64,000 nt of DNA from Triops longicaudatus (lineage: Eukaryota; Arthropoda; Branchiopoda; Notostraca; Triopsidae), in contig JAGQDJ010000070.1 of the NCBI GenBank assembly GCA_022885665.1, positions 62,001 through 126,000 on the forward strand, written 5' to 3'. The notes beneath the pieces are model-generated. The model was not told where the DNA came from, ran no database searches, and saw nothing but the letters and a program-made list of their open reading frames with translations. Both the position numbers and the translations under genes were made by a program. Shown here piece after piece: positions 49,701-61,241 of the stretch. The first letter of the stretch is position 1. Each line of letters starts with the position of its first letter.

Positions 49701-52700
49701 AAACTTTGCGCGTATTTAGCATTTCAACGGCGAAACTTTTCCTGTTCGTGGGAAAGATACGCTCTTGGGGTATTTTGTCGACTGGCTTTCTTGCTTGAGA
49801 GATGCAAGGAAGAGTTAAAAACGAAGACGGCTCGAGAAAAAGTTAACGTAGTCCAAACAGAGATTTAGCGAGGACGGCATCTCAAAGAGGCGGGCAATAT
49901 TTCTGTGGCGGGAAGCACCGCATTCGATTCGGTGCCCTCAATAACTCGGTGAAAAGTGAGGGTACCAAACTAAATCAGAAGAGCGGTGACTGTAGCTCAT
50001 GGCAGAATGAAGAAACAACATTAAAAAAAAATACTTGTGGAAAGTACTCAAATGCCTGAAGATCAGTCGAAACATAATGAAGAAAATTTTAATAATCAAG
50101 ATATTAAAAAATATAACTAGGACTTCAAACAAATGTAAGAATTTTTCTTGGAGAAATAAAGTAGGGAAGAATGTTTAGAACATGAAGAGCAAAGGTGGGA
50201 AATTTGCTGTCAACTCAATGACAAGAAGTGGGGACTCCCACCAACCGTTGCCTCATCGACCAGAAATGGCCTCAGGCGAGCTAGCCAGTTTGGACTAAGG
50301 AGCTTTGCCGTGCTGGCAGGGTAATGGGCTTATTCTCTGTTGTAGAAAGGCGTCATTGGGCTTACTTTCGAGGAGACGAGTAAAGGGGGAGTTACTGAAG
50401 CAAGAGAGGCTAAGAAGCAAACATTGAGACACTTGGCCACAGAATAAGGGTAACCCTTATACACGAGAAGGTAAACAATTAGGTTGAAAGCGCAAACAGA
50501 ACACGAAAACTCTTAACAGTGTAACAGTAGCTATGTTTGCAGCTGAAAGTTTGAAGGAATGAAGCAAACTTATTTTCTTAGCATATTTTGAGAATTTCTA
50601 ATTGTCTACTTTTACTTTGAATATTTTTTCTTTTAATTCAGGCTAATACTCATTGCCATTTCTTGCATGTTTGAACATTTCTTTTTGTTATTATTTTTTA
50701 AATCTTATAAATGTCACTCGCACAAGTAGTTCGGGTATCACATTAGCCTTTTTCATGGAGTTAATATAAAAAATGCAATTCAAATTTCTTGAAAGAGCAC
50801 TTTCGCAAGAAAACTTTCGTGGTGCAACGTTGCTGTTGTTGTGTACCTTCGTACGAAACTCGTGTGTATGTTTCCAAACTCCGGGCAAATTTGCAGCATC
50901 CGTGGTTGCGCAGTTTTGCACAACAACTCGTGCGTGAACTACTTTCAGCTCTTTCGAAATTGGTTGTTCTTTACGGGATTTGGGCCCGTCAATCTCCTTT
51001 CAAAATTTAACCAAGACACGGAATTCAACTTCGCGGACTTTGACGTTGACAAAGACAGGAGTTGACTGTTAAAAGCAACCACGGTAAACGAAGGAGACGA
51101 CAGCTTGTCAAGGTGGTCGCCGTACTCTACCTTTTCAGCTTGTGTTCGTTCTCGGAGAAAATAGATCGATTTTTTCTTCATTTTTTTCTTTATTTTGTTA
51201 TTGCTTGTGTATTTTATTTTGTGTAGGTTATGGTTATGTGATTTGAAATTAAGCTGTTAAAAAGAATATATCTACGAAGTTTGCTGTACTATAAGGAACA
51301 TGAGGCTAGAAAACTAGGAATACTATGACTATTATTGACGCTGAAATGAGGATTTGAAGAGAACACAGGACGTAGATGACTTTGCCTAAGCGATCAACGA
51401 TCACTCGCGAGAAAAAAAGAACCAAGATACAAGACACCAAACGACTGTTACTTTTTTCTCTCTCTTTCTTCCAACGTGTATCTTCCGTTTCCTCTGTTTT
51501 TCATAGCATCCTTCAGGGCTTTCTTGATATTTTTTTTTATATAAAGTCGTGTAGGGTGAGAGCAGAAAAAAGGATTTTCCCTCGAAGCATCACCATAGCT
51601 GAATCGATCCTTTTTTATCAGTCTTTCCACCCATTCTTACCTTCGTATATGAAATAAAACATTTTATTTTCGCGGAAATGCTGGGAATAAAACGATGGTT
51701 GCAAGCTTTAAAAGAGGGGGGCGAAAATAGCCGCTTTTATTAGTAGTTTAGATCTATGCTGCCACGGTTGTTACACTCTGCCCTGAACATGAAAGGGAGA
51801 AAAAGATTTAGAATGTTTCTGACAGGTTTTTTAGGTTTATTTTTCGATTTTTGCGTATTTTTTTTTTAGTATTTTTGTGTGCTTTTGCGTTGGTTTTCCT
51901 TGCACCAGTTTGTGACTTGATGAACGGAAGTGTCATGTACACTCCAAAAAGAGGAGAAACTACGTTAAATGCGAGTAGGTTTAAAAACGTGGGAAATGGA
52001 AAATGAAGCGTAGGAAAATTAAGCGTAGCAATCGACTAATAGCGGCGAATTTCGTTGTCTTTCTCGGGCAGTTGGTGGAAGAATCGCGGGAAGGCCGAAT
52101 AAAGGAGAAGAGCGTTTCGGTTTATGTGCGCTCGGAACTGCGATTCAACGCGACCCAAACGGGCAATTACACGTGTATTGCTTCCAACACAATTCAAGGA
52201 CAAAGCAGAATGGAAGCCCGGTCCAGTTGGGTGGAAGTTTTAGAACCTATACCAGGTAAAGTTTGTGAAGTTGTGTGCATGTTTCCACGTCGAATTCGGA
52301 ATACGCGTTTCAGTTTTGTTTCGCGAACGGCAATGAGCGTTGAAGCACTTTTAGTTTGTCTCCTGAGCTTTGAGAGAAAATTTATTATGAATTTAGGACC
52401 GAGATGCAGATGTTTGAAGCAACGAGATTTTTAGGGCTCTAAATTGTGATGATTCAACGAGTTTTATTTTAACTAGTTTGCTGTAAAGAAGATCTTAACG
52501 TTGATTTTTTTGTGTGTGTGTGAAATGTGCCAACAATTCACGAGTTAATGCTTATTACGTAATTAGATAAGTGTTGAACGCGTAATTGTAGTGCTCAGAG
52601 AGATTAATTACAGTTAATGAAGCTCAATCGCAGTATTGTAACACGAATTTCAAGCCAGCCGAAAGGGAGGGTTCCAAATGTCACCGTATTTAGCAGATAA

Positions 52701-55700
52701 TTGCAATTGAAATTATATTAACATCGCTTGTAAATTTGCATTTGCACGAAAGCTTGCTGAACTTTTTCTGAAAAAAAGACAGTTTTCATTGACAACGAAT
52801 TAAATGCGCAGTACTATTTAGCGTAACTAACACCACCTCTCGAGCAGCTTGAAAACACCAAAGCGTATGTTATGGAACCTATATTTTTATTTCATTAGCA
52901 TATGTTTTTGTTCAATGCACATAATTTTCGTTAGTATTCTGGAATGGCATGCGTCTCTTTCGCTGGTAGTATTTCTTGCATATTTAAAGATCCGAATCCA
53001 TCTTACTGGAGGGCGAAGTTTGATGCCAAAATCCCTGAGTTTTGCTGTCGGGGAAATGGCACACCGTATTCTCATGAGCTCTATATGTTGGAAGGCAAAT
53101 GAGAGGGTTGTAAAGCTTTCTGAGACGCGTGAGAAGTGCCATTGGGTTCAACGACGCTTCTTATGAATCCTTAATTTTTACCCGGGCCCTGGGGTGGACG
53201 TTTTCTTCATTAGATACGCCATTAGCGCCTCCGAATGGATATTGCGGCCCGTATAACGGCAAAATTTGCAAAGCCCATCTCAACGGGACGGGATTGGTGT
53301 GGTTCAATATCAGTCATGACCAAGCTGGCGGCTGGCTTAATGAGCAATTAGTGTTAGGCTTGTGGGAAGAAGTCATTCAAAAGCTGAGTGAAACCTGCCG
53401 ACAAGCAGCTGAGGTAATATTCTAAAAAATATATATTTCTTACGTGGCTGAAAGCTTCTTGACTGATGGGAATGTCTGGAAATATCCTTTGGATTTTGAA
53501 AAATATAAATAAAATTTTCAGTTAAAAAAAGGTACTAAAATTCGTGTAAACATCACCACAGTAGAATCTTGTTATAAAGAACCCACCGGGAACATAAAAA
53601 AGTTTAACACCAAACCCTTTTTGATACGTTTTCGTACCCACGAAGTTCAAAATCCATCCATAGGCGATAGTTTGGTAGAAAAGAGTTTATTGTAACAGGA
53701 TTTGTATAAAACTATTGGCTAATGAAAATAGGGACATTTATTTGTACAGTTGGTAACAATTTTCGGTAATTTTTCATAAAGTGACGACGATTTTTGTGCA
53801 TGTACTCCATTTTCTAAAAATATATTCATAAATGGGTGAGCATAGCTCGTTGCTTTTTCTTTATTCTTAATTTATTTTCACACCTTTTTTTAATAATCTG
53901 AGGTAATAGTTTTAAGGCATGGAGAAAAGAAAGGTTAATTAATAATCCAAAGCATTATTTTCTGATTTTGTGCATTCTTACATCTTTGGTGCATCTTATT
54001 GTAGCGATTCCTGTGCTTATTGGCGTTTCCCCAATGTCGGTTCTATGACGGTTACCCGGCAGCTTTGCCACTGTGTTATGAAGACTGTATGGCGCTCCGG
54101 CACGTGTTTTGTGCCAATGAATGGACTCTGCTCGACGACAATAAACAGAAAGGCATCTTCCTGCACTCCAGGGGTCACTTCCGGCTGCCGGAATGTGGCC
54201 AGCTTCCCAAACTGACGTCGCGACCTGCGCCTCAATGCTCCAATGCCAAATTGGTCGACTTACAACCTGATCAAGTCACGTGTACGTTTCTTGTAGCATT
54301 TTCCTATTTTCTTTGGAAAGATTTTTTTCTTTTTTTTATTGTGTTCCCTTTTTAGCTTTCTGGCCAAACAAGAATTCTTTGGCTTGTAGAAAAAACGTTG
54401 TGCTCAGAAGTAGCTTTTATTTAAGAAAAAAGAAATGAAAATGCTTTAAGAGCGATAAAAAGAAAAGAGGAACACTTGAATATGGTCTCCGTGATTAAAA
54501 GCGCTAGAAAGAAAGGAGAATAAAGGCAGGAAAATCAAAGGAAACAATATTTGTAGAGCCAGGTTGATATCAAAAGAAGCGTGGAGTGGTGGCGCTCTTG
54601 ATCGGGAGATTAATTACTTTGGGGTGAAGAAAACTTGCCAGGAAATTAATTTGGTTAGCACCGAAAGTTCGCTGACTCCAACACTTGAGTGACAATAGAA
54701 AAAGTTAATTCTTGAAGTTAGTTGATAAAAAAAATACTTTTTTATAGCTTTGCGTTAGTCGTGTAAAATCTATTGTGTGCGTTAATTTGCAATAGTGTAA
54801 GCTAAAAGGTTTTATTTTTCAAAGATTGAAACGATTAATGGAAAGCGAGGGTCAATAGGTTTAAAGTTGGGTGTAATTAAGCCTCTGTGGCCGCCAACAG
54901 TTATCACATATCTCTTTTGATAAATTAAAGCCGTCGCGGACATGCGTTTAGCGAAGTTTGCAAGATTAACTGGTAATGAAAGGTTCAAATCAGTGACCAG
55001 CGAGTTTTCCGACAATTTGGGAAGCGTAAATTCACGGAATTTTAGAGAGCTCCAAAATTTTTAGAGAACTTTGTTGGTCTTTTTGTGTAGCGTAGTAAAC
55101 CGAAATATCTTATGTATTTCATTGTAGTTCGAATCTTATTCATGGAGGAAATAATTTGTCATATGAGTCGAAATTGAAAGACGATAACTTAACGAGCGCA
55201 AAATAAGATTCTACCGAATAACAAACCCAGAAAAACCAGATTTTAAGAAACTAAGAGATCGAGAATGTAATGTTTAAGGTGTTCTCGAAGGAGTGTATTT
55301 TTCGTTAATTAAGGACAGAACTTGAGATAGCCAAGTTGGCAACGCAAAAGAGCAGCTCTTCTCCCTTGCCATAAAGCTTCATTTGAAAGTTGAACGATCG
55401 GTTTAGCTTCGTGGAAGTTCATTCAATGCTCAAGAGTATGTTAACGGCATTAGCCTTTGAAGATCTCACAAGGCAAGTTTCGTTGAACGCAGATACGTGT
55501 GTCCGAGGCCGGGGGCGATATTATCAAGGAAACGTGAGTGTGACGCGAGATGGATTGCAGTGCCAGAATTGGTCTTCCCAGAGTCCCCATCCCCATACGC
55601 GACCGCCGCCGGGTGTTTTCCCGGAAATGGCCAACGCCGAGAACTACTGCCGGAACGCCGGAGGCGAAGAACCCATGCCTTGGTGTTACACGACGGATCC

Positions 55701-58549
55701 TAATGTTCGATGGCAGCATTGCTCCATCCCTTACTGTGGTAAGTTGACCTATTGAGTGCCTGACGAGAAGTAAAGACAGAAAATGGAGTAAAAATTGCAA
55801 GAAAAAATCAGTCAAGAAAAATCTTTATAAAATCATAAAAGAATCCGTCCCGAGTATATATCCGGTTAAAACGAGTATAAAAACGTGAGGAGTTGTACTG
55901 TTTATTATTGTACTGTATATTGTATTTGTAGCATTTAAAGTACGTGCATGTGCTTTCGTATTATTAGATTATTTTTATGGATTTTTATGGATTTAGTCTT
56001 CAAGCGTCAAAACAACAAGTTAAGTTTCTTGTGACAGTTTCGCTATATTCAGTAAATACGATGGATCTCTGTATTTTTATCACTCGACGTGAAATTACAC
56101 TTGAATCAGAAATAGAGCAGCACCTTGAACATTGATTAGCAACTTGGTTACAAAAAACTTTCAAGAACTTGGGGATATAGTTAGTCAATAGAAAGCAAGC
56201 CGATAGGAATTGGTAATCGATAGGAAATGACACCCTATTTCTTATTACGCATTTCCCTATTTTTTTCGCCGCAGAACCTTCATCAAGTGTCGATGTTCGG
56301 GAGATGATCATGGATCCTGCATTAAGCCCGTCTTTGGTTTTATCGCTGGCAGCTGTGGGCTTCGCTTCATTGCTACTTTTACTGCTCGTTCTGTTTGTAT
56401 GCCAGAAAATTGGGAAACACACTGCCAAGAAAGGTTACAGCCTGCCGCCCAATCAGGTACTAAACTTTCGCGGAAATCAGTTGCGTAATAAACGAGACAG
56501 ACTCGAGCTGGATTCGTTGCATGCGCTGTGAAACCGCGTCTTCAGTTCTTTGATTAACCCCGAGCACCCTCTCACGCGGCGTTCTTTGTTTTGCCAGAAG
56601 CAAGTGGAAGAATTGGAGATCGATTTGGACCAATTACCGTGCAATTCCACCTACCACCGTTTGGCACCTCGCATTCCGCCGGAATTGGAAACATTGGAAT
56701 TTCCACGTGAGTTGTCGGTTTTTCGCCATTTTTCAAACTTCATTTCGCGTGCTGCAGTAATTAAGGAAGAGCTTGGCCTTTGATGTCGAAGTCGAAAACC
56801 CAGGGCAGGGAGATGAAAGGGCTTAAAGTTGCATTAACATAACATATTCATGAAAACCACCAGTATCTAATCTCCCGCACATGTTTCGTTAACTTTTCGC
56901 TATAGGTATGCTAACGAATCCTGTTTAGATATGCAAAGCACTTGGACAGCCTTTCGAAACACCCTACGTTATTTAAGAAACTCCAAAATTGAAAGGCGAG
57001 ACAGAAAGGCCGCTGTGTTATTGCCCTTATGGGCGAATTGTATGGGAAATGGCGTCGTTTCCTCGGCAGAAACAATGTGGTATTTTCCTACAGTTTCGCG
57101 AGAGTAAAGTGATGCAGAATATTAACTGTATATTTTAAAATTGTCAAGTAAGATGTTGGTAAATTGGCAGCGATTTGACACAACTTGACAACTTTTGATA
57201 AGAGGAAAAGAAACGTTTTTTTCCTTCCTTTCTGTCAGTAAACAGAAGTTTCAGTGAAAGTCTTTCCCATCGGTAGTTCATGAAGTTCTATTGAAGTTTT
57301 CATTACAATTGGTATAAAATTGAGTAAAATTTTTTGCTTTGTAGGTAACAATGTCGTCTACATCCGAGATTTGGGCCAAGGTGCATTCGGCAGAGTATTC
57401 CAGGTAAATCAAGCTAATTTTTCAACGGTGTTGTACAGCTCGACGTAAAAATGGTCCAAATCTTGGAATTTTTTCCGTCTGTCGCGGGTTGTAGTCTTAT
57501 TTTCTTTGTCCTACAATTATTACATTCCTTTTTTCCCTTTTTTATTTTTCATTCATTTGAGTTTTAAATGTATAATTTTTAGAATACTTTTACTTTTATT
57601 GAAAAATATTATTTATGAAACAAAGATATATTTTTATGTTAATATTTATTTTTCAAATAAGTTTTGAATAACTTCCATTAGTTTGATTACTTTCATTTGT
57701 TTCTTTTCGCAGGCGAAAGCGCCAGGGTTGATCAAAGGCGAAGCGTTTACCACGGTAGCTGTGAAGACTCTAAAAGACGAAGCTGACGAGACGATGGAAG
57801 ACAACTTCCAGCGCGAAGCTTGCTTATTAGCGCAATTCGATCATCCGAACATTATTCGCTTGCTGGGCGTCTGTGCCGTCGGCAAACCGTTATGCCTCTT
57901 ACTCGAATACATGGGCGCCGGGGATCTGAACTCGTACTTGCGATCCTGCACGCCCTCCAACTACATTGTGTGCACCGGTGACGCCACCAACTCCTACGCG
58001 GACGTGAAACTGTCGCCGTTGGAATTGGTCATGATCGCACGGCAGATTGCAGCCGGAATGGTTTACTTAGCCGAGCGAGGCTTTGTGCACCGCGACTTGG
58101 CCACTCGGAACTGTTTGGTGAACGAGGCAATGGCGGTCAAAATTGCCGATTTCGGGCTCTCCCAAAAGATGGTGTCCAGCAACTATTACAAAGGCACTGA
58201 GAATGACGCCATACCGATTCGCTGGATGCCCTTGGAGTCCATCTTGCACAACCGGTACACCACGGCGTCGGACGTGTGGGCGTTTGGCGTTTGTTTGTGG
58301 GAAGTGTTTTCCTTCGCCGTGCAGCCGTATTACGGCATGACGCACGAAGAAGTGGTACGCTTCGTTACCCAGGGAGGCATCTTGGACCCGCCCACGTACG
58401 CGCCCTGTGCGGTTTATGCCATTATGAAGAACTGTTTCGCCAGCGATCCAGCAGCGAGACCAACTTTTGCACACATTTATGAGGATTTGTTGGTCATCGA
58501 AGAAGCGTTAGCGAGACAGAAAATGACTCCTTCACCCACGCACGTTTAA
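37093..58549 (+). CDS. Receptor tyrosine kinase, MuSK/Nrk-like (Ig-Ig-Fz-kringle-TM-kinase)
   Basis: Exons: 37093-37246 (signal peptide, less certain), 46181-46891 or 46897 (Ig1), 48417-48541 and 52072-52255 (Ig2), 53214-53413 and 54005-54281 (Frizzled), 55454, 55463 or 55493 to 55738 (kringle), 56275-56456 (TM), 56598-56706, 57345-57403 and 57713-58549 (kinase, stop). All phases agree; the product has about 1030-1040 residues. The extracellular modules show cysteine patterns typical of each fold (CRFYDGYPAALPLCYEDC for Fz; CRNAGGEEPMPWCYTTDP for kringle). The kinase has GQGAFGRVF, VAVKTLK, HRDLATRN, DFGLS and PIRWMPLES, and its RVFQAKAPGL and YYKGTEND words are MuSK/Drosophila Nrk-like rather than Ror-like. 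MuSK organises the neuromuscular junction in vertebrates; Fz and kringle modules of this group relate to Wnt signalling. Function here is inferred. Confidence 0.9.
37708..37743. repeat. T36 homopolymer
   Basis: Thirty-six consecutive T. It could be the poly(A) of a minus-strand retroposed sequence lying to its right, but I see no clear target-site duplication. Confidence 0.9.
40698..40738. repeat. (TTA)n/(TAA)n palindrome
   Basis: TTATTATTATTATTATTA runs straight into AATAATAACAATAATAA, forming a near-perfect inverted repeat able to fold as an AT hairpin. Confidence 0.75.
41660..41903. repeat. Repeated GCGGGAAGTCGCGC motif
   Basis: GTCGTGCGGGAAGTCGCGC at 41695 and GTCATGCGGGAAGTCGCGC at 41879 differ at one base. 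A degenerate form lies at 41662 (CGCGCGGGAAAGCCGTGC). The motif is GC-rich and partly palindromic within an AT-rich intron. Confidence 0.6.
44625..44775. repeat. TTTA-rich simple repeat
   Basis: Degenerate ATTTATTT/TTCATTTA repeat inside the presumed first intron of the receptor gene. Confidence 0.7.
47371..47540. repeat. Dispersed repeat, copy B (CACGTG-bounded)
   Basis: Second copy of the element at 1284-1450, again starting and ending with GTAACACGTG, lying in the intron after the Ig1 exon. Shared inner words include AAACTAGC-CCGTA near the right end and TGAGC followed by a GCAGATGA-like block near the left end. An open minus-strand frame (47090-47563) overlaps it but has no recognisable content. 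Confidence 0.5.
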
Positions 58550-59603
58550 GTTCCTTCACTTTTTTTTTATATTTTGGCGAAGGATGGTTTGAACAGTTTG
58601 TATTTGGAGTGTTACCTTTTTTTTATCTAAGAAAAACCCTTGATTCTCAACTCGTTCCAGTCTTGTGTGGAAAGCCCCAGTTTCGCCCCATTCTTAACAG
58701 TCATTTTGTGGGTTGGGAATGTGTTCAGAGGAAAACTTCACTGCATGATCAAGAAAAGGTCTCCCAGCAACTTTAGGTCTCGACACAGTCAACCGTTTAA
58801 AAGTTTCGATGATATTGCATCTGATTGTCAGTTTTTGTGTGGGTATTTTTTTGTGAGTCTTTTTCGGTGAGATATTTTTGTGGGTATTAGAAAGAGTGGA
58901 GGAGTATTAGTACGCACAACGAAGGTGCGGTTTAGAAACGAGGTTTCGTACAATGTTAGAAACGTGTATCTAAGGCTCGGAATTATAAATAAAATTACCA
59001 TTAAACTTTTGCGCGTCTGGAGCACCTTTTTGTATATTAGGCTGTTAATTCTTCCGGATGGATTAACCTCTAAAATAATGAAAAAAAGATATATTAATTC
59101 AGCTTAATACTGAAGCAACTTGTTTGATCTTCTTTTCAATGCCGAGTCATATCACGGCGCGCAACAGCATTGCAACATTCCAATTTTTGTTTTGATCAAA
59201 AGGTAAAAAATTGCAAGCCTTACTTTCCAATTAAACTAGCTCGTTATATGAATTAAGCAAGTTCAAAAGGCCCATAAAAACTACTGCCACTATAGTTGTG
59301 CATTTTATTAAGCCATGTTGGAGAAATCGTCTTCGTAAATCCCCGTCTTATTCTTCGATCAAAAAGCTGAAGACGTAACAGTCTTTCTGTCGCTTCTCAG
59401 TATTGTGAACAAAGGGAACAAATTACCAAGCTAACACAGCTTGTGAGCTTGTTACCGCTGGCAACTGTGCGACTTCAACAGGGAAGTTATTCTAGCCCTC
59501 AAATTGACTGAAATCGGATTAGGTATCATAAATAGTTTGTATTCTTTATATCATTCGGATTCAAAAGGGTTTTACATCGTTTCCCACTGTAAGTTCCGAG
59601 AAC
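58550..59603. other. Intergenic, convergent 3' flanks
   Basis: About 1 kb between the receptor kinase stop and the minus-strand membrane-protein gene. It presumably holds both 3'UTRs. No other gene is seen. Confidence 0.55.
58988..58993 (+). terminator. Possible polyadenylation signal of receptor kinase gene
   Basis: AATAAA about 440 bp after the stop codon. Other A-rich variants lie nearby, so the site is tentative. Confidence 0.35.
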
Positions 59604-60481
59604 TTATGGCTTAGCGTTGTTCACTATTGGGCAAACATAAAGTTCACAGGGTCCGGTGTTCTCTAAAATGTTCCTGAAAACTTGCAAGCTGGGGCCCAAG
59701 CTCTTCGGCATAGCACTCAGCAAAGCCCTAGCACAAGGATCCAAGGCTTTATTAGTACAGGAATTCCCCATAGGGCAGCCCAAGTTGAAGCTAAATAAAT
59801 TAACATTGGAGGAGCAACTTACGACAGGGAGATGCCGCTTTGTTCCAGCGCACTCGATGACTTGGCAAGCTGGCAGAACATGTTCTGCAAACACTGCTCG
59901 CTTTGCAACGCAGGCACAATCAGCCGAGCGAGATACTCGTACTCGAGCAACATTACGTCTTCCGAACTCCGTTTCTTTCGCGTGTCATAGTCCACGCCAG
60001 CCACGCCGGACACCAGCGCCCCCTTGAGCATAAAAAGCAGCAAAATGCCGGCGGCTATGATGCCTGTTACGATAACGGTGGGCAAGAGGTCGCCCTTGAA
60101 GGCAGCCAACGCCCCGAGGGGCGTCAGAGGCTGGTAATTGTAGACTGCTGAAGGAACCACGGCGGCAGTGGCCTGATTTAGCCAAGGAGGATGTTTGTGA
60201 AGCTGTTTTTGGAAAGAAATGACCGGGACAGTTGGGACGTAGGCTTGAAATTGAGCTGGAGTGTACTGGCCGTTGTAAGGATCAGCTTGCCAGTAGTTGG
60301 CGTTGGATGAAGTTAGGGCCGGGTTAACCGAACCAGATGACACGGATCCACTGCCAGGGGAGCCAGAGACAGCTACGTCAATACCCACCGAGTCTTGGCT
60401 AGGTTTGGACATGTAAGATTGGGCCCGAGCAGTACTTAAGATGCCAGAGACTAACGCTGCAATTACAAGTTGTCGAGCCAT
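59604..60481 (-). CDS. Secreted or single-pass membrane protein, left member of divergent pair
   Basis: Two coding exons, 60481-59823 and 59790-59604 with stop, join in phase 2 and give 281 residues; the intron between them would be only 32 bp. Residues 1-20 are a signal peptide (MARQLVIAALVSGILSTARA). A low-complexity Ser/Gly/Tyr/Pro region follows, then a hydrophobic segment near 132-157 introduced by PLGALAAFKGDLLPT, a basic RKKR site at 168-171, and a C-terminal part with paired cysteines (CLQNMFC, LGCPMGNSC, CELYVC). The block PLG-L--K-DLLP- plus hydrophobic stretch is shared with the gene at 61242, so they are paralogues. The layout recalls arthropod surface proteins of unknown function; I cannot name the family. 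A 5'UTR intron (60539-60496) with GT-AG ends just before the ATG is likely. Confidence 0.75.
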
Positions 60482-60650
60482 GGCTTAGCTGGATCCTGTA
60501 AAGCACAAATTGGCATGAACGAATAGGAGATAAATTTACTTTGGATAAACAGATTTCAAGTTTGACTCAAAAGGGAACAACTTGGAAATACAATTGTGAC
60601 ACACCTCCTGTCACGATGCCAATGAAACGGAGGCAATGAAACATGCGCTT

Positions 60651-60852
60651 CTTATAGAACCAGAAAGACTAAGTTTGACCTAACGGAAACGCAAAACGGA
60701 AGTAACGTCGAGGTCAGAAGGTACCGTAGTTTTGTCCCGTGACCTGCGCGGCAAGGTACTCAAGTCGATCCTGGTGATGTGACCTAATGACCAAAAAGGT
60801 CGCAGGTCAGATTCTTCAGGTGAAAACCCAGAGAAGGCTAGGTCCATAAATA
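60651..60852. promoter_or_regulatory. Bidirectional promoter of the divergent pair
   Basis: A minus-strand TATAAG at 60656-60651 and a plus-strand ATAAATA at 60846-60852 face away from each other about 190 bp apart. Each lies upstream of a probable short 5'UTR exon: one ends at 60540 on the minus strand, the other at 60973 on the plus strand. Shared control is inferred. Confidence 0.5.
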
Positions 60853-61241
60853 CCTCGTGACTTGCTTGGTTTGGCATAAAGTCGTTCGCCTTTGCTAAAC
60901 AAAGTCAATAGCCAGTTAGTAGCGAGTACTTTGATTCAAATTCGAGTGTTTCAGCCATCTTCCAAGTTTTCAGGTAAATTCTTATTTTTACTGCTTCCAT
61001 AAATGTCTTTTGAGTGCAAAAATATTTTATTGAAATATATTTACATTACTTAATTAAATATCCTATTTTATTTATTTGCTTCTTGAATCTGTTGAACGTA
61101 CTCCTTAATTTTATCATCGAGCTGTTTTCTTGTATGTTTTTGAGAAGATATTGCAATCAATATTTTACTAGGTTTGTTTTCATATTCGGAAGGAAGTAAT
61201 GAAAAACAGTGTTTTGGATTAACTGTTCGGTATTTAGGACA

